Positions 1 to 5,145 of a stretch of 6,180 nt of DNA are shown here, piece after piece. The stretch is taken from NCBI GenBank assembly GCA_030042795.1, contig JASHYZ010000210.1:1-6180 (forward strand). The letters run 5' to 3'. Each line of letters opens with the position of its first letter. The first letter of the stretch is position 1. Source of the stretch: Terriglobia bacterium. GTDB taxonomy: Bacteria; Acidobacteriota; Terriglobia; UBA7540. Position numbers and translations under genes: made by a program. The notes under the pieces are model-generated. The model was not told the origin of the DNA and ran no database searches. It worked only from the letters and a program-made list of their open reading frames with translations.

Positions 1-52
1 TTGCCTCTTGGTCTTTGACCGTCCATTTCTTGCCGGTTCCGGTTGCCCGGCT

Positions 53-58
53 AGGGAG
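53..58 (+). promoter_or_regulatory. Ribosome-binding site of the 86-codon gene
   Basis: AGGGAG lies ten bases before the GTG at 69. It is the purine-rich stretch that supports GTG 69 as the start and supports the plus strand as the coding strand here. The remainder of 1-68 shows nothing I can name. A TTGACC at 15-20 has no matching -10 box at normal spacing. Confidence 0.6.
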
Positions 59-68
59 TTGAACCACG

Positions 69-329
69 GTGCCGCTCTACTATACGTCGCACGTAACTGC
101 TTGTCTCACGAAACAGGCCTTGCGCCAACTGATGAGCGAGGCCTTTCAGGCCCGCGAAGTTAAGGTGAAGCGCGCAGTCGCCAGTCAACTTGGGGGGCGG
201 ATGCTGCTTGAAGTGGAATCGAGTGACCAGGCGACACTCGAAAACTGGATCGCAGCGAACCGGCTCAATGCCGAGTGGGTGATGCGCATCGATCTCGAGG
301 GCGACGCCAGCGCTGTGCAGGAACATTGA
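69..329 (+). CDS. Small conserved-looking protein of unknown function (86 aa)
   Basis: I cannot assign a function. The GTG start is preceded by AGGGAG at 53-58, and the gene ends with TGA at 327-329. The predicted order is a strand (residues 2-11), a helix (about 14-27), a beta hairpin (about 30-51, containing ASQLGGRMLLEVES), a second helix (about 53-67) and a last strand (about 69-76, VMRIDLE). This beta-alpha-beta-beta-alpha-beta order is that of small ferredoxin-like or dimeric alpha/beta-barrel proteins, often called DUFs. There is no signal peptide and no membrane segment, so it is probably cytoplasmic. It stands alone and converges on the minus-strand run across a repeat-filled gap. 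A 111-codon open frame on the opposite strand is in codon register with it and is taken to be its shadow. The existence of the gene is fairly secure; the fold is an inference from pattern only. Confidence 0.7.
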   Translation: MPLYYTSHVTACLTKQALRQLMSEAFQAREVKVKRAVASQLGGRMLLEVESSDQATLENWIAANRLNAEWVMRIDLEGDASAVQEH

Positions 330-342
330 ACGACGGCGGTAT

Positions 343-439
343 CTCCGTGCCCTCTGTGTCCCTAAAGCTTTTAACACTGAGGCCACAGAGTCTCCGTGAA
401 CTCCGTGTTGAGAGCCTTCTCGGCACAGAGACCATAGAG
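343..439. repeat. Alternating inverted repeats with a 9-bp period (CTCnGTGnn)
   Basis: Four 18-base elements alternate in orientation: plus at 343-360, minus at 373-390, plus at 392-409 and minus at 422-439. Each is two 9-mers of the form CTCnGTGnn or its complement. The gaps are 12, 1 and 12 bases, so the array reads as two 48-base units (343-390 and 392-439), each able to fold into a stem with a 12-base loop. By hand comparison, arm 343-360 matches the complement of 373-390 at 14 of 18 positions, and 373-390 matches the complement of 392-409 at 14 of 18. The 422-439 arm is more decayed. The loop of the first unit contains the palindrome AAAGCTTT (364-371). It lies between two convergent genes and could act as a transcript-end structure. 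It has no T-tract typical of an intrinsic terminator. Confidence 0.7.
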
Positions 440-485
440 GACTTCAGTTTAGTTGCGGCCCAAGTCGCGCGAGGGCTTAACGATT

Positions 486-510
486 TCTCAGAACTGAGAT
501 CACTGAGATC
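486..510. repeat. Short hairpin overlapping a perfect 9-bp tandem repeat
   Basis: TCTCAG (486-491) and CTGAGA (494-499) form a perfect 6-bp inverted repeat with a two-base spacer. ACTGAGATC occurs twice head to tail at 493-501 and 502-510. Read on the minus strand, the pair becomes CTCAGTGAT followed by CTCAGTTCT, which fits the CTCnGTGnn period of the 343-439 array loosely. It is therefore probably an outlying member of the same repeat family. It lies 40 bases downstream of the transglutaminase-like gene stop. No T-run follows the stem on either strand. Confidence 0.6.
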
Positions 511-549
511 CTTTGGTCGGAATTAGAGCGGGTGGTGTATGCGGTCGGG

Positions 550-1200
550 CTAGAGCCAGTTTCCCTTGCCCTCGTAGAACGTGGCGGGCCAGTCAGGATA
601 TTGGGCGCGGAAGGCGCGGAACCGGCGCAGGATTGTTTCGTATCGGCGATCAGACGTCTTGAGCGTGTAGTGCGGCATTTCGATCAACGCCCGCTCCACG
701 GCCCAGACATTCTTTTCCGACAGGCGCCAGTCGCAGCGAACGAGAGCGCGCAGGTCAAAGAGGCCGTAACCTGTAATTCGGCCCATGCCATCAATGTAGG
801 GGTCGGCGTAACTCATCACCAGGTGGCGAAGGGTTCGAAAGACAGGCTTACGGCCGTGGAGCCCGGCGTCACGCGAGCGCGCCACCGTGCCCCAGCGCCC
901 GTTCCGGCGAAAGACGAACAGCACGTGGTCGAGCTTGTCCTGGGACTCGATATCGAGCAGCAACGGAGGATAGCCGTGCTGTTCAAGAATGGTAGCCGCA
1001 CTGAGGGCCGCCTCAAGGCAGTGAGCTTCGCCGTGTTTCACCACGCCGCGAAAGGTACGCAGCGTCTCGCCGCCTCGCTCCCAATTGTAAGGCAAGGCCC
1101 GCAGATAGGCTTGCACCTGGCGCGGTGTGCGGCAGCGCTCGATGACCGCCCTTTCCTTCGGCCGGAACGCCTCTCGCCCGGGCGGCGCAGGAATCGTCAC
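550..1200 (-). CDS. Transglutaminase-like cysteine-fold protein (216 aa)
   Basis: This is a soluble protein with no signal peptide or membrane segment. It carries the ordered Cys-His-Asp pattern of the transglutaminase/papain-like fold: C61 in GEAHCLEAAL at the head of a helix, H92 in DKLDHVLFVF, and a candidate acid at D111 in VARSRDAG. The stretches GYPPLLLDIES (76-86) and RRNGRWGTVARS (98-109) match, from memory, an uncharacterised bacterial transglutaminase-like family seen as single genes of about this length. Such proteins may be proteases, amidases or cross-linking enzymes; the substrate is unknown. A basic C-terminal helix (about 184-200) follows the core. The start is GTG at 1200, placed by a strong AGGAGAGG at 1205-1212. 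It follows the asparagine synthase-like gene by 18 nt in the same frame, so the two are very probably co-expressed. It ends with TAG at 550-552. The fold assignment is fairly sure; the activity is not. Confidence 0.8.
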   Translation of the reverse strand: MTIPAPPGREAFRPKERAVIERCRTPRQVQAYLRALPYNWERGGETLRTFRGVVKHGEAHCLEAALSAATILEQHGYPPLLLDIESQDKLDHVLFVFRRNGRWGTVARSRDAGLHGRKPVFRTLRHLVMSYADPYIDGMGRITGYGLFDLRALVRCDWRLSEKNVWAVERALIEMPHYTLKTSDRRYETILRRFRAFRAQYPDWPATFYEGKGNWL

Positions 1201-1204
1201 AAGT

Positions 1205-1212
1205 CCTCTCCT
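1205..1212 (-). promoter_or_regulatory. Strong ribosome-binding site of the transglutaminase-like gene
   Basis: On the minus strand this reads AGGAGAGG, four bases before the GTG at 1200-1198. It sits wholly inside the 18-nt gap after the TGA of the upstream gene (1221-1219). It fixes the GTG start and argues for independent initiation rather than translation by stop-codon read-through. The two genes upstream have much weaker sites. Confidence 0.75.
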
Positions 1213-1218
1213 ACTGAC

Positions 1219-3126
1219 TCAGTTCATCCACCGGTCATGCCACAGTTGAAACGAGAGTAGCGTCCAAAGGGTCTTGCGATGGTCAGCGCGCCCGCTCCAG
1301 TGCTCATCGAGAAGCCGCTGGACAAAATCCGCCTGAAACCAACCTTGCCGTTTGAGCCTTTCCGGACTGAGCCTCTCCTCGAGCAGCGGGCGCAGTTCGC
1401 CTCGCATCCAGGCAGAAATCGGCACGGAAAAGCCTCGCTTCTGACGATAAACGATCTCCCTGGGGAGCCAAGGCTCAACGGTTTTCTTTAGGATGTGCTT
1501 CATCCGCAAGCGGCGCACCTTCAAGGAGGATGGAAGCCCTGCCGCAAACTCCACGAGTCGATGGTCAAGAAACGGAGTGCGCATTTCCAGAGAGCAGGCC
1601 ATGCTCGCGCGATCCACTTTCACCAGGAGGTTGTCCTCCAGGTAAGTTTTGAAATCAAGATAAAGCACTTCCGCGAGCGTATTCTCAAACCGCGCGTTGC
1701 TGGACAACTGCGAACACAAGGCAACCAGCGTTTCATAGGGCCTCGGTTCCGGCCAGCCGCGAGTGACGAGGCGCTTAATCTCGGTGGGAGTGAACATCCC
1801 GAACCAGGTCAGGTGCCGCTCCGCGGGCGCCTTTTCTGCTTGCGCCAGAAAGCGGCGAAGGAACAGGCCCAGAGGCACCGCGCCCGGAGACGCCGGCAGG
1901 TTTCTTCCGAGTGGCTCGACGACTCTATGGCGGAACCACGCAGGGAGCTTCAAGTAAAAGTCCGCAACACGAGCGCCGACGTAAGTTGGATAACCGCCGA
2001 ACAGCTCATCGCTGCCTTCACCGCTCAACGCCACGGTAATCTCGGAGCGCGCAAAACGCGAGATCAAAAATGTAGGCAGCACGGCCGGGTCAGCCAGCGG
2101 CTCATCCAGGTAGTCCGTCATCACGTCGAGCGCCTCGCGCAGATTTCGCGTATTGGCCTGCAGCACATGATGCCGCGTGCGAAAGCGAGCGGCCACCAAA
2201 CTGGAGTACGGCTGTTCATTGAAGCTGCGCTCGGCGAACGAAACCGAGAAGCTGTTTACCTGGCCCGGCGCCAGTTCGCTCATGAGTGCGACCAGAGTCG
2301 ACGAATCTACGCCGCCGCTCAGGAAAACGCCGAGAGGAACATCGCTCACCAGGCGCGAAATCGCGGCCTGCCGGATGCACTCCCGAAGCTCATGGACAAG
2401 CAAAGCCTCTTCCTTCCTGCTCACCGCCCGGGAGCCCGGAGCGCGCAAATGATCCGACAATCGCCAATAGGGCTCGATCGTGATGCCACCATCTTGGATC
2501 ATCATGCAATGTGCAGCAGGCAGTTTCGTGATTCCCTGAAAGGCCGTTCGCGGCGCCGGAATGTAGCCATGCAGCAAGTATTGAGTCCAGGCTTCAAAAT
2601 CGGGCTGGCGCGGAACCTCGCGATATTCGAACAGCGACTTGATCTCGGAAGCAAAGAGAAAATTTTCGCCCTGTTGCCAATAGTGAAGAGGCTTCTCGCC
2701 GGCGCGGTCGCGCGCCAGCAGCAGCCGCCGCTCGCGATCATCCCAGAGGGCGATGGCGAACATACCGTTCAAGTCCTGCAGACACTCCGGGCCTTTCTCT
2801 TCGTAAAGATGAGCGATCACTTCGCCATCGGAGTGGGTGCGAAAATGATGTCCGCGCTCCAGGAGCTCGCTGCGAAGCTCGCGAAAGTTGTAGATCTCGC
2901 CGTTAAAGATGAGCGATACGTCACCGGATTCGTTCGAAAGAGGCTGGTCGCCAGTCTCGAGATCGATAATCTTGAGGCGGCGGATTCCGAAAGCAAGATA
3001 AGGCCGCTCGACCCTTCCCGTGCTGTCGGGTCCGCGGTGGGCGAGTCGCTCCGTCATGGCCGTGATGCGCTCAGGGTAGGCGAGCGGCTTGAGGTTCAAA
3101 TTGAAAATTCCGCAAATTCCGCACAT
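1219..3126 (-). CDS. asnB: Asparagine synthase (glutamine-hydrolysing) family amidotransferase (635 aa)
   Basis: Enzymes of this family take ammonia from glutamine and transfer it to an AMP-activated carboxylate, usually aspartate, in the cytoplasm. The N-terminal class II glutaminase domain (about 2-210) starts with MCGICGIF, so C2 is the nucleophile after Met removal and fixes the ATG at 3126. Other glutaminase motifs are AHRGPDS (29-35), the glutamine-binding RR (49-50), NGEIYNF (75-81), SDGE (99-102) and RDRAGEKPLHY (139-149). The synthetase domain has the PP-loop SGGVDSS (270-276), DEPLADP (341-347), SGEGSDELFGGY (368-379), RTPFLDHR (516-523) and KRGFSVP (563-569). No expected residue is missing. 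The length fits the longer bacterial AsnB/AsnO-like group rather than the shorter E. coli AsnB. Close relatives also serve in surface-polysaccharide loci, where they amidate sugar acids, so aspartate is likely but not certain as the acceptor. No good ribosome-binding site precedes the start. It follows the glycosyltransferase by 58 nt and precedes the transglutaminase-like gene by 18 nt. Confidence 0.93.
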   Translation of the reverse strand: MCGICGIFNLNLKPLAYPERITAMTERLAHRGPDSTGRVERPYLAFGIRRLKIIDLETGDQPLSNESGDVSLIFNGEIYNFRELRSELLERGHHFRTHSDGEVIAHLYEEKGPECLQDLNGMFAIALWDDRERRLLLARDRAGEKPLHYWQQGENFLFASEIKSLFEYREVPRQPDFEAWTQYLLHGYIPAPRTAFQGITKLPAAHCMMIQDGGITIEPYWRLSDHLRAPGSRAVSRKEEALLVHELRECIRQAAISRLVSDVPLGVFLSGGVDSSTLVALMSELAPGQVNSFSVSFAERSFNEQPYSSLVAARFRTRHHVLQANTRNLREALDVMTDYLDEPLADPAVLPTFLISRFARSEITVALSGEGSDELFGGYPTYVGARVADFYLKLPAWFRHRVVEPLGRNLPASPGAVPLGLFLRRFLAQAEKAPAERHLTWFGMFTPTEIKRLVTRGWPEPRPYETLVALCSQLSSNARFENTLAEVLYLDFKTYLEDNLLVKVDRASMACSLEMRTPFLDHRLVEFAAGLPSSLKVRRLRMKHILKKTVEPWLPREIVYRQKRGFSVPISAWMRGELRPLLEERLSPERLKRQGWFQADFVQRLLDEHWSGRADHRKTLWTLLSFQLWHDRWMN

Positions 3127-3184
3127 GAAGTGTGGCAGGCGAAAGAAGGGCCCTCTTCACTTGTAGCGAGGCCAGGGGACGGAG

Positions 3185-5002
3185 TCAATGCTTGTCTGCG
3201 GGAAGTGCGCTCGTGGAGGCCGCTTGCAGGCCCGGTCCAGCCGTTGCGTTACCGGGTTTGCCTTCCGGCGAAACCTGCCAAACCGAATACTTCCAGGCCG
3301 TCCACAACGGTTCCGCCGCAGCCCCCAGTCCGGCGATATTGCCCACTTCGTGGTTCTGAACTAGAACCAGGAAGGGCGCCGTTGAGGAATGCCCGAGGCT
3401 GGTCAGTCCGGCGCCGCTCATGAACAAGGGGATTGCCTTTTGACCGGGTCCGGTTTGCGAGCCACCTAGCGCTGGCCACCGGCTGATGATGTAGTTGCTG
3501 GTGAGCTCGTCGCCGTCAGAGGTGACGAGTCCTACCGGCCGTCGCAAGTAAAAGGGCAGACTCGTGCGGAAGTAATAGTAACCGTAAAGGGAAAGGTCTC
3601 GTTCCGTTCCGTGCGAGATTGTGTTGGCGAGATTCTTCGTGCTCGATGTGCGCGCGTAAGCTTGAATGGCCGGCCAGCAGCGCACGGCGAGCAGGGGCAT
3701 GGCGACGGCGAACACCGCGAATGAACCGGCCGTCGCAAGCTGTCCTCGCGAGCGCGCCGATAGATTACGGCCCAAGATGCCGAGCGCAGTCAGGATGAGC
3801 CCGCTGTAGAAGACTGAAGGTGGGAGCAGGGCAAGCACAGCCGGATGAATTTTGTGAGCCGCCAACTTACTCGCGGACGACGTCCGAAACCAGGTGGGAG
3901 CCACTGCTAGAAGCAGACCGAGCGCGATCAAGGCTGCAAATCCGGCAGTGAGCCAGTCGGGACGCCGGCGAGCGGCGCCCTCGTCTACGCCGCCCGTCCA
4001 GACCTTGCCCATGAGGATAGCCAGGGCGGGAACCGCGGGCAGGAAATAACCCGGCAGTTTCGAATGCGAAAGAGAAAAAAATCCAAAAATCACCACTGCC
4101 CACGAGAGCAGATAGGTCTGCGCCGCGTGGTTAGACTCCCTCAATCGCCGCCAACTCCTGAGCCGATTCAAGCTCGCAAACACCAGCAGCAAACTCCACG
4201 GCAAGAGGCCGGCCAGGAACACCGGGATGTAGTAAAACAGGTTCCCGCTGCGATGCAAGTGGCCGCCCGCGAAGCGAACCAAACTTTCGTCCCAGAAAGC
4301 ATATCGAGGAAAGCCTGGGTTGCGCAGCGAAACCAAAATGAACCAGGGCAAGCTGGCGGCGAGAAAGAGAACAACGCCCGGCCACCAAGCCAGTCTTCCC
4401 AATTCGCCGAACCTTCGCTGGACAGCGGTGTAGACCACGATTGCCAAGACGGGCAGCACAAACCCCACCGGCCCCTTGGTGATGGTCGCGATGCCCGCAG
4501 CCACAAACATCGCGCACTGCAGTGGACGCTGCATCGGGCCCGGATTCCGACTGAGCCAGAACGTCGCCATGGTGATGGTCAGCAGCAGCGTCAGAGTCAT
4601 GTCAAAGATGACGACACGAGCGAAAATGATCACTAACGGGCAGGTTGCAAACACCACAGCCGCCTTGAACGCGCAAGCCTCGCCAAACATCGAGCGAGCC
4701 AGCAGCCACACCACCAGCATTGTGAGCAGCGCCGCCAGCGCCGAGGGTAACCTTGCGGCCCACTCCGAAATTCCGAAGATTCTCAAGGAACCTGCCACGA
4801 GCCAAAAGAACACTACGGGCTTGTCAAGATAGGGAAGCGTGTCAAAGTGCGGAGTAACCCAATCATGCTGCGCGAGCATCTCGCGCGCCACTTCGGCGTT
4901 GCGCCCTTCATCGGGCTCGGTGAGGGGCAACCGGCCAAGCTCGAGGAAAAACAACGCGCCGCCGATGGCCAGCAGCAAGAGGACTTGGTAGCGGAGCTGC
5001 AT
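3185..5002 (-). CDS. ArnT/PMT-type membrane glycosyltransferase, GT39/GT83-like (605 aa)
   Basis: This is an integral inner-membrane glycosyltransferase of the dolichyl-phosphate-mannose mannosyltransferase/ArnT type. These enzymes use a polyprenyl-phosphate sugar and act on the periplasmic face, on lipid A or on proteins. The first membrane helix (about 5-22) is followed by a periplasmic loop with the acidic motif EPDEGRNAE (29-37) and then YLDKPVVFFW (58-67), both hallmarks of the family. Further markers are RVVIFDMTLTL (129-139), the segment about 236-269 (WDESLVRF, then SGNLFYYIPVFL, then LLPW) and SHSKLPGYFLPA (312-323). I count roughly eleven to twelve hydrophobic segments up to about residue 443, then a soluble C-terminal part (about 444-605) ending in a tail rich in Ala, Gly and Pro. 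The ATG at 5002 begins just before the first helix but has no clear ribosome-binding site. The donor and acceptor cannot be read from the sequence, so I do not call it ArnT itself. The amidotransferase gene follows after 58 nt. Confidence 0.88.
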   Translation of the reverse strand: MQLRYQVLLLLAIGGALFFLELGRLPLTEPDEGRNAEVAREMLAQHDWVTPHFDTLPYLDKPVVFFWLVAGSLRIFGISEWAARLPSALAALLTMLVVWLLARSMFGEACAFKAAVVFATCPLVIIFARVVIFDMTLTLLLTITMATFWLSRNPGPMQRPLQCAMFVAAGIATITKGPVGFVLPVLAIVVYTAVQRRFGELGRLAWWPGVVLFLAASLPWFILVSLRNPGFPRYAFWDESLVRFAGGHLHRSGNLFYYIPVFLAGLLPWSLLLVFASLNRLRSWRRLRESNHAAQTYLLSWAVVIFGFFSLSHSKLPGYFLPAVPALAILMGKVWTGGVDEGAARRRPDWLTAGFAALIALGLLLAVAPTWFRTSSASKLAAHKIHPAVLALLPPSVFYSGLILTALGILGRNLSARSRGQLATAGSFAVFAVAMPLLAVRCWPAIQAYARTSSTKNLANTISHGTERDLSLYGYYYFRTSLPFYLRRPVGLVTSDGDELTSNYIISRWPALGGSQTGPGQKAIPLFMSGAGLTSLGHSSTAPFLVLVQNHEVGNIAGLGAAAEPLWTAWKYSVWQVSPEGKPGNATAGPGLQAASTSALPADKH

Positions 5003-5145
5003 CGTGTGATGTAAGCCCGATGGCCGTTAGAGGGCGGAAGAAGCGTCCTAGACGGCGTTATGCCGTGCCGGTCCTCGAAGTGGTAGAAGTGCCGCCCTGA
5101 AGCCGCCGGACGCAAGCGCGGCAAAATTGGTCATTCCAACCCGCC
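5003..5145. other. Intergenic gap between cytochrome and glycosyltransferase genes
   Basis: This 143-base stretch contains no gene. It is the longest gap in the minus-strand run, so a promoter for the glycosyltransferase, amidotransferase and transglutaminase-like genes would most likely lie here. I could not find a convincing -35/-10 pair. Two small hairpins are visible: TTGG/CCAA with an AATGA loop followed by TTTT on the minus strand (5139-5123), and ACGGC/GCCGT at 5052-5066. Both are weak. Confidence 0.4.

Noticed and set aside
15..20. TTGACC as a -35 box for the small gene
   Set aside because: No -10-like hexamer lies 15-19 bases downstream; the sequence there is GC-rich.
3..62. Plus-strand frame 3 open from the left edge to a TGA at 60-62, possibly the end of an upstream gene
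   Set aside because: There are only 19 codons, with no recognisable motif. A gene tail is possible but cannot be supported from this stretch.
51..386. Minus-strand open frame of 111 codons over the small plus-strand gene
   Set aside because: It is in codon register with the 86-codon gene, starts inside the repeat cluster, and its product lacks regular structure. The plus-strand gene has a better start signal.
275..526. Plus-strand open frame of 83 codons through the repeat cluster
   Set aside because: It overlaps the end of the 86-codon gene in another frame and is mostly translated repeat. The 9-bp period keeps the frame open and gives a repetitive peptide. No clear ribosome-binding site precedes it.
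532..1260. Plus-strand open frame of 242 codons antisense to the transglutaminase-like gene
   Set aside because: It has the same codon-register effect as above. The minus-strand product has recognisable catalytic motifs and a strong ribosome-binding site.
3146..3153. Palindrome AGGGCCCT in the gap before the amidotransferase gene
   Set aside because: It is only 8 bp and the flanks do not extend the symmetry. Such sites occur by chance in GC-rich DNA and there is no sign of an operator.
1495..3423. Very long plus-strand open frame (642 codons) antisense to the amidotransferase gene
   Set aside because: It is in exact codon register with the minus-strand gene. In that register antisense stops arise only from TTA, CTA and TCA codons, which GC-rich genes avoid. 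The minus strand has a full set of family motifs, and the plus translation resembles nothing and is basic and low in structure.
4064..4636. Plus-strand open frame of 190 codons antisense to the glycosyltransferase gene
   Set aside because: It is in codon register with the glycosyltransferase. The translation is highly charged and Gln-rich, as expected for the complement of hydrophobic membrane codons.
5123..5139. Possible intrinsic terminator after the cytochrome gene (TTGG/CCAA stem then TTTT, minus strand)
   Set aside because: The stem has only four pairs with two G-C, and the T-run is only four bases. This is too weak to call.
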